Positions 45,149 to 53,874 of a stretch of 64,000 bases of DNA are shown here, in pieces. The first letter of the stretch is position 1; each line of letters opens with the position of its first letter. Below the pieces are notes generated by a model, which saw nothing but the letters and a program-made list of their open reading frames with translations, had not been told where the DNA came from and searched no databases. The stretch comes from Vibrio gigantis (GTDB lineage: Bacteria > Pseudomonadota > Gammaproteobacteria > Enterobacterales > Vibrionaceae). The stretch spans positions 2,232,001 through 2,296,000 of the forward strand of contig NZ_AP025492.1 of the NCBI RefSeq assembly GCF_024347515.1. Reading direction: 5' to 3'. Made by a program: the position numbers and the translations under genes.

Positions 45149-46164
45149 GCTGACTCCTCTAATTTAAAATGTGTTTTTAACGCAGGTGTATCAACCACAG
45201 ACTGGATCAGATACAAAGGGCGATTCTTGGTTTCGATAAAAATACGACCTATGTATTCCCCCATTAAACCAATACTCAGAAGTTGAATGCCGCCGAGGGC
45301 AAGCTGTACAACCATCATTGATGGGTAACCGGAGATTGGCTCACCAAACATCAAGGTTTTGAACACAATGACCATCCCATAAACAAAAGCCGTTAAGGCA
45401 ACGAGGCCACCAACTGCTGTCGCAATGCGCAGCGGTCGGATAGAGAACGAGGTGATGCCATCCATCGCCAAGCCAATCAGCTTCAAGTAGTTCCACTTGG
45501 TCTCGCCACAAAAGCGAGCGTCACGCTTAAACTGAATCGTCGCTTGTCTGAACCCCGGCCATGAGAAAATGCCTTTCATGTAACGATTACGTTCAGGAAG
45601 CTGGTTGATATGGTCGACGACTTCACGGCTCAACAGTCTGAAGTCACCCACATTTTCAGGAACATCGATCTTTGCTGCCACATTCATGACTTTGTAGAAG
45701 CTTGCCGCTGAAAACTTCTTGAACCAGGTTTCACCGTCACGTTGACTGCGCTGCATGTTGACGACGTCATAGCCTTCGCGCCATTTGGCAACCATTTGTG
45801 GAATAAGCTCCGGCGGATCTTGCAGGTCTGCATCTAACAGGATCACCGCTTGTCCGCGGCAATGCTCGAGGCCAGCGCTCATGGCTGACTCTTTACCAAA
45901 ATTTCGACTTAAACCAATCACAGAGATTGAGCTATTAATTGAAGTGAATGAGCTCACTAAGTCCAAGCTGTTGTCTTTGCTACCATCATCGACATAAACG
46001 ATCTCGCTGGTGATGGGTAAGCTATCGAGAACTTTAGTTAGGCGAGAGTGAAACTCTTCCAACACCTCTTGTTCATCGTAAAATGGCACAATGATAGACA
46101 GAGATACCGCAGGGTTAATCTGCGAAGTAGACATCTTAGGGCGGCTAATATGAAGTTCAGACAT
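45145..46164 (-). CDS. GT2 polyprenyl-phosphate glycosyltransferase (GtrB/ArnC-like)
   Basis: 339 aa. GT-A catalytic domain at residues about 20-250 with LSIIVPFYDEQEVLEEFHSR, EIVYVDDGSKDNS and the DXD motif ILLDADLQDPPELIPQM, then GEIKWNYLK-like CGETKWNYLKLIGLA. Two C-terminal membrane helices (RIATAVGGLVALTAFVYGMV and VVQLALGGIQLLSIGLMGEY) anchor it, the layout of GtrB/ArnC/dolichol-phosphate-mannose synthase proteins. It makes an undecaprenyl-phosphate sugar on the cytoplasmic side for GtrA and the GT39 partner. First gene of the operon, 125 nt from a divergent two-component system. Confidence 0.92.
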   Translation of the reverse strand: MSELHISRPKMSTSQINPAVSLSIIVPFYDEQEVLEEFHSRLTKVLDSLPITSEIVYVDDGSKDNSLDLVSSFTSINSSISVIGLSRNFGKESAMSAGLEHCRGQAVILLDADLQDPPELIPQMVAKWREGYDVVNMQRSQRDGETWFKKFSAASFYKVMNVAAKIDVPENVGDFRLLSREVVDHINQLPERNRYMKGIFSWPGFRQATIQFKRDARFCGETKWNYLKLIGLAMDGITSFSIRPLRIATAVGGLVALTAFVYGMVIVFKTLMFGEPISGYPSMMVVQLALGGIQLLSIGLMGEYIGRIFIETKNRPLYLIQSVVDTPALKTHFKLEESA

Positions 46165-46289
46165 AATACAATCTTCTATTTTCTAATCTGGAGCCAATCT
46201 ACCCTCCCATAAGTGAAAGTTATGTTATTGACATATTTTTCACGCTCACTCAGGATAATGTTACTGCCTATTTCTGTATGAGAATCAAA

Positions 46290-46967
46290 ATGAAACGAGT
46301 TCTATTAGTCGAAGATAACCGTGAGATTGCAGGTGTCTTGTTTGATTACTTTGAGTGTATTGGTATGGAACTCGATTATGCGGACAACGGCGAACTGGGC
46401 CTGCAACTCGCAATGGAAAACTCATTTGATATCATCATATTAGATCTAATGCTGCCGAGAATGGATGGCCTAACCGTTTGTAATAAACTGCGAGACCAAG
46501 GCAACGCAACACCCATTTTGATGCTCACGGCACTGGATAGCCGCGAAGACATGTTAAAAGGCTTTGACCACGGTGCAGATGACTACCTCACCAAGCCTTT
46601 TGACTTGGATATTCTAGAAGCGAAAATGAACGCGTTGGTTCGTCGTTACCGCGGAAAAGTCGCCTCTTCTAAACTTCAGTTCGATGAACTCACCATCGAT
46701 CAAAAGACACGCAAAGCGTACCGCCAAGACAAATTACTTGCACTGAACCCAACCACTTACACCATACTTGAGATGCTGTGCCAAAACGCACCTGAAGTGG
46801 TTACTCGCGAAGATATCTCATACAAGCTATGGGAAGAAGACGAACCAAACAACGATGTGTTACGCAGCCACATCTATCAACTGCGCAATCAACTCGACAA
46901 GCCTTTCGACACCCAGATGTTGATTACTGTGCCTAAAGTTGGATTCCGTTTGGAGTCGTCGAATTGA
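46290..46967 (+). CDS. OmpR-family response regulator
   Basis: 225 aa from ATG 46290 (GAGA seven bases ahead); ATG 46278 is in frame and equally possible. The receiver domain has phosphoacceptor D52 (IIILDLMLPRMDG) with the acidic pair ED8-9, T/S at LMLTALDS and K at DDYLTKPFD. The winged-helix DNA-binding domain covers about 130-224 (LNPTTYTILEMLCQNA, VTREDISYKLWEED, LRSHIYQLRNQLDKPF). Its stop overlaps the start of the cognate kinase. Sequence and context resemble the Vibrio CarR/VprA regulators that control lipid A modification; divergence from a GT2/GT39/GtrA operon agrees but does not prove it. Confidence 0.93.
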   Translation: MKRVLLVEDNREIAGVLFDYFECIGMELDYADNGELGLQLAMENSFDIIILDLMLPRMDGLTVCNKLRDQGNATPILMLTALDSREDMLKGFDHGADDYLTKPFDLDILEAKMNALVRRYRGKVASSKLQFDELTIDQKTRKAYRQDKLLALNPTTYTILEMLCQNAPEVVTREDISYKLWEEDEPNNDVLRSHIYQLRNQLDKPFDTQMLITVPKVGFRLESSN

Positions 46968-48262
46968 TCTTAAATGTTCTCACAAGCACCAAATCCTTGA
47001 CGGGCCGCCTAGCGCTTTTCTTTGGGTTAATGGCCGTGATTGTGTCGGCATTCGTCTATGTGGTTTTTGTCGCCGCACTGTACTTATCAGAAGACCGAGT
47101 CGGTGAAAGACGTATCCTGATTGACCGCAACTACGCCGTTGGTTTATTCCAAGCAGGTGAGAGTGGCGAGTTAAGAATTGATGACCTTACCATTGCTTAC
47201 AACGACCCTTCGTTCATACCTCCGGAGTACCAAAAGTACATTGAAGGCAAAGAGAGCTTTGTTGGCGAGGTAGGTGAAGAACCCGAATCACGAATGGTGT
47301 ATGTAGGTGAGTATTCTGACAAGGGTCAAACCCATCCAATCATCCTACTTTCCGAGATCGACCGTGTCGAGTTTGACATTTACGAGCTGGTTTATGCGAC
47401 CACCTTTGTACTTACCCTACTCTCTATTCTGATTTTTAGCTTTGGTGCTCTGCTCTATCGATTATCTAAACGACTGATTGAACCCTTCAATTCTATCTCC
47501 GAGCAACTTGAATCAAATAAGTTAAACCTCAATGAAGAATTTAGTGTAAGTGATGATGCCGCGGTTGAGTTTCGTCAGCTAACTGACCAACTCAATCAGT
47601 ATCGAAGAGAAATCAATTCCTTGCTCAAGCGCGAACAGGCGTTTGCTCGTTACTCAAGTCACGAATTAAGAACGCCGTTAACCGTCGCTCGTGGCGCAAA
47701 TAAATTGCTACTAAGAAGTGAAACCACCGAGTTTCAATCTCGCCAAATTGAGCGCATTGATGAAGCCATTGTGCAGATGTCAGAGATGGTCGACGCCCTG
47801 CTTGGTCTGGTTCGTTATGAAAGAAACAGCGACGATGCACCGTTACGTTTGTTTAGCCAGCAAGAGCTAGAAACTATCGTTTCTAAAAATTCGTTGCAGG
47901 CAGACGAGAAAGACGTCGAGGTAGCCTTACAACTAAAATCAGAACCAACCATTCAAGCTACCAGCGCGATCATGAATATGTTGGTCGGAAACCTGTTGAG
48001 AAACGCCATTGCAGCAACTAATAGCGGTACAGTAACTGTCACCCTTTCTCAAGACAGTCTTGTTATTGAAGACCAAGGCGAAGGCCTGCAAGAACAATAC
48101 AACCCAAATGGACACGGGCTGGGGTTATTGATTGTCGATGATTTGTGTCAACGCTTTCATTGGGGTTTTGAATTGTTCAATCGCAGCTGTGGTGGATGCA
48201 CTGCCAAGATTACTTTTCAAGAAGATTCATCCGCGTCAATATCGAACCAAAACTTGATTTAG
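46964..48262 (+). CDS. Sensor histidine kinase of the two-component system
   Basis: 432 aa, starting at a TTG that overlaps the regulator stop (TTGA). Membrane helices at about 14-36 and 141-165 enclose a small acidic periplasmic domain (residues 40-140, e.g. GEVGEEPESR), which could sense cations or cationic peptides. The H-box is RYSSHELRTPLTVARGANKL with H233; the ATPase part has NLLRNAIAATNSG (N-box), EDQGEGL (G1) and GHGLGLLIVDDLC (G2). No HAMP consensus was confirmed. It pairs with the OmpR-type regulator in one operon and is ended by the hairpin at 48316. Confidence 0.92.
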   Translation: MILNVLTSTKSLTGRLALFFGLMAVIVSAFVYVVFVAALYLSEDRVGERRILIDRNYAVGLFQAGESGELRIDDLTIAYNDPSFIPPEYQKYIEGKESFVGEVGEEPESRMVYVGEYSDKGQTHPIILLSEIDRVEFDIYELVYATTFVLTLLSILIFSFGALLYRLSKRLIEPFNSISEQLESNKLNLNEEFSVSDDAAVEFRQLTDQLNQYRREINSLLKREQAFARYSSHELRTPLTVARGANKLLLRSETTEFQSRQIERIDEAIVQMSEMVDALLGLVRYERNSDDAPLRLFSQQELETIVSKNSLQADEKDVEVALQLKSEPTIQATSAIMNMLVGNLLRNAIAATNSGTVTVTLSQDSLVIEDQGEGLQEQYNPNGHGLGLLIVDDLCQRFHWGFELFNRSCGGCTAKITFQEDSSASISNQNLI

Positions 48263-48315
48263 TTGGTTTACAGCCGCTTCTGGCTGCTAGATACTTGTTT
48301 GTCCTATTTGATTTA

Positions 48316-48347
48316 AAAATGCTGGCTCTTTAGTCAGCATTTTGTTT
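48316..48347 (+). terminator. Terminator of the two-component operon
   Basis: AAAATGCTGGCT-CTTT-AGTCAGCATTTT followed by GTTTAAG, 53 bases after the kinase stop. It lies only 7 bases ahead of the next gene's start codon, so it may also influence that gene's leader. Confidence 0.8.
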
Positions 48348-48354
48348 AAGTGCG

Positions 48355-49302
48355 ATGAAACTAAATAATAGCCCTGTAACTCAGCATCAATACAACGACC
48401 ACACCTTTTTCTTAAAGCGTGACGATCAGCTTCACTCCCACTTTTGTGGCAATAAAGCGCGCAAATTTATGAAGCTGTTGGAAGACGAGCACCCAGAAAC
48501 CACAACCTTGATCAGCTACGGCTCAGCGCAAGCAAACTCTCTGTTCTCGCTCGCTGCGTTGGCAAAGATTAAAGGTTGGACGCTGGAATTTTACGTCGAC
48601 CACCTACCTCAATGGTTACAAGATCGCCCAATCGGCAATTACCGTGGTGCCATTGACCTAGGCGCTAAAGTCATTTCAGTCAAAGAAACAGGCTCAGAAC
48701 TTCATCCACAAGAGTATATTGATCAAGTGAGACAACCAGACTCACAGTGCATCGTGTTACCTGAGGGGGGGCGCTCTCAACTTTCCGAATATGGCGTAAA
48801 GCAACTGGCAATGGAAATACTGAGCTGGACGCGCTTTGAAAACCAACACGATTTTGTGGTCGCACTCCCCGCAGGGACAGGCAGCACTGCTCTCTATCTT
48901 CATAAGCATTTAAAGCTGCACAACATCCCAGTATTAACCTGTGCTTGTGTTGGTGGCAGCGACTATTTAACGCAGCAATTTAATGAACTAGGTGAAACCG
49001 ATCATCCACAGATCTTATCACTCGAAACCAAACACCACTTTGGAAAATTGTACCAACAGGATTATCACACTTGGTTGGATCTACAAGAGCAAACCGACAT
49101 CGAGTTTGACCTGCTGTATGACCCATTAATGTGGCAATGTTTAGAACAATGGCAGGCAGATAACCAAACCAAAACCATCATCTATATCCATCAAGGCGGC
49201 ATCTTAGGAAACGAATCGATGTTACCGCGCTACCAACGCAAGTATCCTGATATCAGAACAAGTCGTTGTAACAGTGATAGCAACACCACCCCCACTTGGT
49301 AA
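48355..49302 (+). CDS. ACC deaminase/D-cysteine desulfhydrase-family PLP enzyme
   Basis: 315 aa, a fold-type II PLP enzyme. HTFFLKRDDQLHSHFCGNKA with the PLP lysine in GNKARKF near residue 39, ISYGSAQANSLFSLAALAKI (substrate-loop serine and glutamine), LPEGGRS and the phosphate-binding glycines PAGTGSTALYL. The family includes 1-aminocyclopropane-1-carboxylate deaminase and D-cysteine desulfhydrase; the sequence does not separate them. No ribosome site is strong (AAGTG). It sits downstream of the two-component terminator and ahead of a hydrolase gene. Possibly a D-amino-acid degrading enzyme, given dadA nearby (inference). Confidence 0.85.
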   Translation: MKLNNSPVTQHQYNDHTFFLKRDDQLHSHFCGNKARKFMKLLEDEHPETTTLISYGSAQANSLFSLAALAKIKGWTLEFYVDHLPQWLQDRPIGNYRGAIDLGAKVISVKETGSELHPQEYIDQVRQPDSQCIVLPEGGRSQLSEYGVKQLAMEILSWTRFENQHDFVVALPAGTGSTALYLHKHLKLHNIPVLTCACVGGSDYLTQQFNELGETDHPQILSLETKHHFGKLYQQDYHTWLDLQEQTDIEFDLLYDPLMWQCLEQWQADNQTKTIIYIHQGGILGNESMLPRYQRKYPDIRTSRCNSDSNTTPTW

Positions 49303-49333
49303 TGGTTTAAATCTCCTAAACTTGTTATCCGAA

Positions 49334-49365
49334 CAATCACAGTGACGGGTTACTGTGATTGCTTC
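49334..49365 (+). terminator. Terminator of the ACC-deaminase-like gene
   Basis: CAATCACAGT/ACTGTGATTG stem, 8-base loop, followed by CTTCCTTCC with a mixed pyrimidine tract, about 31 bases after the stop. Confidence 0.7.
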
Positions 49366-49504
49366 CTTCCGTTTAAGCTTCTTTCCATTTAGGACTGCCC
49401 CCTTCTTGTTTCACTCATCAAAGCCAAGCTGACAATCTAGCGAGAATCATAACGTTATCTATACTTTCCATTGGATTGCCACTCGTCATCTGAAGGAATA
49501 ACGT

Positions 49505-50242
49505 ATGCGAACACTCACTACGCTAGGTCTGTTTTCGGTTTTACTTCCCTTTTCAGCACTGTCTGGAGAAAACGTCATCTACCAGGTTGAAGACATGGAA
49601 TATGAAGGTTATTGGAGTGAAGCCAGCGATCAAGCGCCCTTAGTACTTTTAATACACGATTGGGATGGTTTGACCGACTACGAGAAGAAGCGCTCTGAGA
49701 TGCTCAACGAACTCGGTTACAACGTGTTTGCTATCGACCTGTTTGGAAAAGACATTCGCCCAACAGAAGTGAAAGATAAAAAGCAACACACAGGCGAGTT
49801 GTATAAAGACCGAGAAAAAATGCGCGCACTCCTCAATGCAGGAGCCTTGGAAGCACAAAGGCTTGGCGGTAACTTAGATAACAATGTGATGATGGGTTAC
49901 TGTTTTGGTGGTGCTGCCGTATTGGAAGCCGCGAGAGCAGGAGTTCCATCCAAAGCTTATGTCACCTTCCACGGTGGTCTATCGACACCGAAAGGACAAG
50001 ACTACTCACAAACCAAAGCGCCAGTTGTCGTGTTCCATGGAACGGCTGACGCCATGATATCAATGCAGGATTTTGGCAGCCTTGCCACTGAACTGGAGTC
50101 AGCCAAAGTACCCCATGAGATGATCACCTACAGCGGAGCCCCTCATGCGTTCACTGTGTTTGGTTCCAATAATTACCAAAATGAAGCTGACCAAAAATCG
50201 TGGCAGCGATTCACTCATATATTAGAGACCACCACCAGATAA
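49505..50242 (+). CDS. Periplasmic dienelactone hydrolase-family protein
   Basis: 245 aa with signal peptide (residues 1-20, ending ALS). The alpha/beta hydrolase carries the dienelactone-hydrolase triad Cys-Asp-His: C133 in MGYCFGGAAVLE, D182 in FHGTADAMIS and H214 in GAPHAFTVFG. YNVFAIDLFGKDIRPTEV is the family's second signature. The family cleaves a broad range of esters and lactones; substrate unknown. GGAATAAC precedes the start. The signal peptide sets it apart from most family members, which are cytoplasmic. Confidence 0.88.
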   Translation: MRTLTTLGLFSVLLPFSALSGENVIYQVEDMEYEGYWSEASDQAPLVLLIHDWDGLTDYEKKRSEMLNELGYNVFAIDLFGKDIRPTEVKDKKQHTGELYKDREKMRALLNAGALEAQRLGGNLDNNVMMGYCFGGAAVLEAARAGVPSKAYVTFHGGLSTPKGQDYSQTKAPVVVFHGTADAMISMQDFGSLATELESAKVPHEMITYSGAPHAFTVFGSNNYQNEADQKSWQRFTHILETTTR

Positions 50243-50265
50243 ACTGAAACACTAAAACCTAGTTA

Positions 50266-50291
50266 GCCCATGCTTATAACTAAGCATGGGC
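50266..50291. terminator. Hairpin between convergent dlh-like and dadA genes
   Basis: GCCCATGCTTA/TAAGCATGGGC, an 11-base perfect stem with a 4-base loop. Only weak T tracts follow on either strand, but the position between two convergent genes fits a shared 3' end. Confidence 0.65.
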
Positions 50292-50320
50292 AAATTCGTC
50301 TGTACACGTTTTTTGATGAG

Positions 50321-51574
50321 TTACATGTATCGGTGAATACTCAAGTCGTCTGATTGAATATCGCTATTAGAGCCACTAACCATACTCGCTAGCAACTTTC
50401 CTGAACCACACGCCATCGTCCACCCCAACGTACCATGACCAGTATTGGTAAACAGATTCTTAATTGGCGTCTTGCCGATAATGGGCGTGCCATCTGGCGT
50501 CATTGGCCTCAACCCAGTCCAGTACTCTGCCTTGGAAAAGTCCCCCGCCTGCGGGAACAGGTCTTTTATCACCATATCAATCGTCGCTTTGCGTTTTTCA
50601 GGAATCAGGTAATTGAAACCAGCAAGCTCAGCCGTCCCAGCAATACGAATTCGATCATCAAAACGCGTCATCGCCACCTTATAGGTTTCATCCATAACGG
50701 TTGATGTTGGTGACTTATCCGCACTCACGATTGGCAATGTCAAAGAGTAGCCCTTCACTGGATAAACAGGAATCGACAAGTCGGCTTGTTTCAGCAGATC
50801 TCGAGAATAACTTCCCGAAGCCACCACGTAAGCGTCCGCTCTGAACTCTCCTTGAGTCGTGGTAATGCTCTGAATATCTTGATTTTTACGGTTCAGCTTG
50901 AGAACTTCCGTATCAAACACAAACTGAACACCAAGCGCCTTAGCTTTCTCGGTCAGAGCTAAACAGAATTGATGACAATCTCCAGTTTCATCATGAGGTA
51001 AATATAAACCACCCACCATCTTGTCTTTCACGTCAGCTAATCCCGGTTCAACCGACAGGCACTGATCAACACCAAACAGCGAGTGTTCGATGCCGCTTTC
51101 TGTTAGTAGCTTCATATCCTGCTGAATCACGTCCAGTTGTTTCTCGCTTCTGAATACCTGTAAGGTACCTTTCTGCCTGCCCTCATAAGCCAAATTCTCA
51201 CTGGTTCGAAGGTGGGTTAGACAGTCTCGGCTGTAGTTTGCCACTCTCAACATGCGCGACTTATTCACGGCGTATTTAGCTTCGTTACAGTTAGCGAGCA
51301 TCTTAGTCGCCCAGGCTACCAACTCTGGAGAAAGGGATGGCTTAACTTTCAAGGGAGCATGTTCTTGGGTGAGCCATTTCATCGCTTTCAACGGAATACC
51401 CGGCGCTGCCCAAGGTGAAGAATAGCCATAAGAAATTTGCCCGGCGTTCGCAAAACTGGTCTCTTTACCACTGCTATCCTGGCGGTCGATAACCGTTACT
51501 GAGTGGCCCTCTTTCGCCAGATACCAAGCACTGGTCAAGCCAATAACACCACTGCCAATTACAATAACTTCCAT
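50321..51574 (-). CDS. dadA: D-amino acid dehydrogenase
   Basis: 417 aa from ATG 51574 (MEVIVIGSGVIGLTSAWYLA), preceded by AGGGGA at 6 bases. FAD-dependent oxidase of the DAO superfamily: N-terminal GxGxxG fold GSGVIGLTSAW, SGKETSFANAGQISYGYSSP, the family core WTGLRPMTPDGTPIIGKTP and NTGHGTLGWTMACGSGK near the end. It oxidises D-amino acids (mainly D-alanine) and passes electrons to the respiratory chain. E. coli dadA has dadX downstream and is Lrp/CRP-controlled; here there is no dadX in the vicinity. The neighbouring LysR gene at 51871 is on the same strand and may or may not be related. Confidence 0.94.
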   Translation of the reverse strand: MEVIVIGSGVIGLTSAWYLAKEGHSVTVIDRQDSSGKETSFANAGQISYGYSSPWAAPGIPLKAMKWLTQEHAPLKVKPSLSPELVAWATKMLANCNEAKYAVNKSRMLRVANYSRDCLTHLRTSENLAYEGRQKGTLQVFRSEKQLDVIQQDMKLLTESGIEHSLFGVDQCLSVEPGLADVKDKMVGGLYLPHDETGDCHQFCLALTEKAKALGVQFVFDTEVLKLNRKNQDIQSITTTQGEFRADAYVVASGSYSRDLLKQADLSIPVYPVKGYSLTLPIVSADKSPTSTVMDETYKVAMTRFDDRIRIAGTAELAGFNYLIPEKRKATIDMVIKDLFPQAGDFSKAEYWTGLRPMTPDGTPIIGKTPIKNLFTNTGHGTLGWTMACGSGKLLASMVSGSNSDIQSDDLSIHRYM

Positions 51575-51870
51575 TCTATATTCCCCTGCACTCGCCACAT
51601 CAGCCGAGCCTTACTGCCTGTTTGAAACTTCTGTCGTTAATAGTTTGTAACGTATTCATCAAGCGTTGACTTAACAATTCAACATGTGTTGATAAAAAGT
51701 CAATTTAGTCGTAAATCGGGAGAATGAGTTTTGGAAGTGTGATGTTGAAGGGCTTCAGAGCACAAGACATTGCGTGGCCCCAAAGGGTAACGACACCCAA
51801 TAAATAAGTTCATTGGCGGTAACAAGTCGAGCCAAGAGTAGGACTCTACGTTTCACCAACCCTGATCTAT

Positions 51871-52797
51871 TTAGATATTGTGAGCATCATGACTTAAGAA
51901 TGTGGCGTTCTCGATGAGAAAGTCTAAAAAGGTTTCGGCTTGCAATGAGAGCGCACGGCCTTTGAGAGATTGAACTTTCACCGTCGCTTTAGAGAAGGTA
52001 TCTAGCTCAGTCGCAACTACTTCAATTTGTCCCGATTTGATCTCATCAAGCACAGTGAGCTTAGGCATAAAGGTCACGCCTAGGCCTGCCGAAACAAAGT
52101 TAGTGAGTGCGGTAACAGAGTTAGTTTGAAGCTTAGGTTGCAAAGTGAGATGAGAGTTTTGTTCGGCCTGCTTTACGAGCCTACCCATGCCTGTCGAGTT
52201 GTCGATCAAAGCAATAGAAGCCTCTCTAATGTCTTGCAGTGTCACTGGTGCTTCTTGGGTCGTTAGTACGTGCCCTTTTGGAGCGATAAGCTCTAAAGGG
52301 TGGCTACGCTCGACGTGTGAATGCAGTTTAGGGTGAGGAGCAGACGCATAGGTAATCGCGAAATCGATCTGTTGATCTTCCAACATTTTTACGGCATCCA
52401 ATGCACCCGCTATCTCAATCGATAAATTGATATCAGGGTATCGCGCCATGAAAGTCTGCATGGGTTTAGAGACCAAGTTAGTGATAAACCCTTCTCCTAT
52501 CGCGATGCTAACGTTACCGCCCTTGAGGTTTTTCAACTTGGTTAGACGAGCCAGCACCGCCGTTTCGCTGCGAACGATGGAGCGGTAATAGTTCAATAAC
52601 TCGTTGCCCGCTTCAGTCAGCAGTGATTGACGATTATTGCGTTCCCACACTTTCATTTCTGCTTGTGCTTCAAGCTGCGTCAGCATTCTACTCATTGCCG
52701 CCGGGTCAACGTTCATCATCTTAGACGCTTTACGCAGTGACCCATATTTTGATAACGCATTCAGGTACTCAAGCGCACGAAGATTAAAATGGTGCAT
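51871..52797 (-). CDS. LysR-family transcriptional regulator
   Basis: 308 aa from ATG 52797, which has AAGGA six bases ahead; the frame is open nine codons further. The helix-turn-helix sits at residues about 3-62 (LRALEYLNALSKYGSLRKAS, VDPAAMSRMLTQLEAQAEMK). The effector domain runs 90-300 (VSIAIGEGFITNLV, FVSAGLGVTFMPKL). Effector and targets are unknown. It is the only regulator near dadA, in the same orientation, 296 nt apart, so a link to D-amino-acid metabolism is possible. No divergent partner gene exists, which is unusual for LysR genes. Confidence 0.9.
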   Translation of the reverse strand: MHHFNLRALEYLNALSKYGSLRKASKMMNVDPAAMSRMLTQLEAQAEMKVWERNNRQSLLTEAGNELLNYYRSIVRSETAVLARLTKLKNLKGGNVSIAIGEGFITNLVSKPMQTFMARYPDINLSIEIAGALDAVKMLEDQQIDFAITYASAPHPKLHSHVERSHPLELIAPKGHVLTTQEAPVTLQDIREASIALIDNSTGMGRLVKQAEQNSHLTLQPKLQTNSVTALTNFVSAGLGVTFMPKLTVLDEIKSGQIEVVATELDTFSKATVKVQSLKGRALSLQAETFLDFLIENATFLSHDAHNI

Positions 52798-52971
52798 GCA
52801 ACTTCCTTGTGATTCGACAGACACAACACAAGCGTCTCACAATTTTTCTATTTGCCCATCTAGGAATTGAGATACCGACAGAACAAGTTTGCAAGTTGTG
52901 GGCTGAGTCACCAACACCAGCACTGAAAAGCAATAGGCGCGATATAGAAGAAGTAAGTATTCGCCTCTAAT

Positions 52972-53014
52972 AAAAAAAACACAGCTCAATCCAACGAAGA
53001 AAAGAGCTGTGTTT
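52972..53014 (-). terminator. Terminator of the TRAP/HAD operon
   Basis: AAACACAGCTC/GAGCTGTGTTT stem with a 16-base loop, followed on the minus strand by a run of Ts (TTTTTTTTA). It lies 40 bases after the HAD stop. Confidence 0.88.
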
Positions 53015-53053
53015 GATGTTCGCTATCAGCTGTTTGAAGCCGCTAAACAATCG

Positions 53054-53839
53054 CTATTTTAAGGCAAGCAGCTTATCGACAAACTCTGAGAAGCCGTATC
53101 CTCCGGGTTTGCTCATCACCACTGATGGGTGATGCTCTAGTCGTTCCCAGTAATGCTGAATATTGGCGACCCCAACACTGTTGGGCAAAATTTCAAACAT
53201 GTATTGGTCGTTCATCGAGTCACCGACATAGCAACTACGCTCGACTATTTCTTGGTCAGACAGCCCCTTCTCTTTGAGAAAAGCAGTCGATGTCGCTTTC
53301 TTAGAGTGCTCACCATACCAAGCATTAATGTGAATGGAGCTTGCTGTGGCGTGTGCACCTAACGCGTGAATCTTAGAGACTACCTCTTCAATAATCGCAT
53401 CATCAACTTTCGGACGGTTTTGACCGATGTCTATCGCAACTTCACACAAGCGGTACGACTGATCGAGCGTTAAACTGAGCTCTGGATAATCGCTCAAAAT
53501 AGCTAAGACTTGTTGTTTCAATTTGCTCTGATTAGCGCTAACTTCTGGCAAAGGAATATCAGAGCGCAATGTCAGATAACCGTTTTTCTTTTCCATAATG
53601 AAGGCGCCATTCTCGCCGAGAACTGCATCAACAGGCCACAGCTGAGCAATGTGATCACACCAGCCTGCACAAGCCCCCGTTACCGCAACCACTTTCTTGC
53701 CCGAATTTCGAAGCTTACTTAAAGCGATCAAGGTTTCAGGCGGCAATTGACCTTGCCACGTTAAGGTGTCATCCACATCGGTTAACACCCAATCTATCTT
53801 TTTCCAATTTTGGTTCAATTCATTCGATACCGAATTCAT
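53054..53839 (-). CDS. HAD-superfamily (IIB) phosphatase
   Basis: 261 aa. Motif I is DWVLTDVDDTLTWQG with nucleophile D21 and general acid D23; motif II is VVAVTGAC, motif III is the HSKKATSTAFLKEKG lysine and motif IV is CYVGDSMNDQYMF with the metal-binding aspartates. The cap is of type IIB (as in Cof, SPP and MPGP-type phosphatases). Substrate unknown, most likely a phosphorylated sugar or glycerol derivative. It lies 35 nt downstream of the TRAP permease gene in the same operon. With the GDPD gene opposite, a role in dephosphorylating a product of the imported compound is plausible. Confidence 0.88.
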   Translation of the reverse strand: MNSVSNELNQNWKKIDWVLTDVDDTLTWQGQLPPETLIALSKLRNSGKKVVAVTGACAGWCDHIAQLWPVDAVLGENGAFIMEKKNGYLTLRSDIPLPEVSANQSKLKQQVLAILSDYPELSLTLDQSYRLCEVAIDIGQNRPKVDDAIIEEVVSKIHALGAHATASSIHINAWYGEHSKKATSTAFLKEKGLSDQEIVERSCYVGDSMNDQYMFEILPNSVGVANIQHYWERLEHHPSVVMSKPGGYGFSEFVDKLLALK

Positions 53840-53874
53840 TTCTACACCTCTAAATAATCAATCACTAAACAGTG

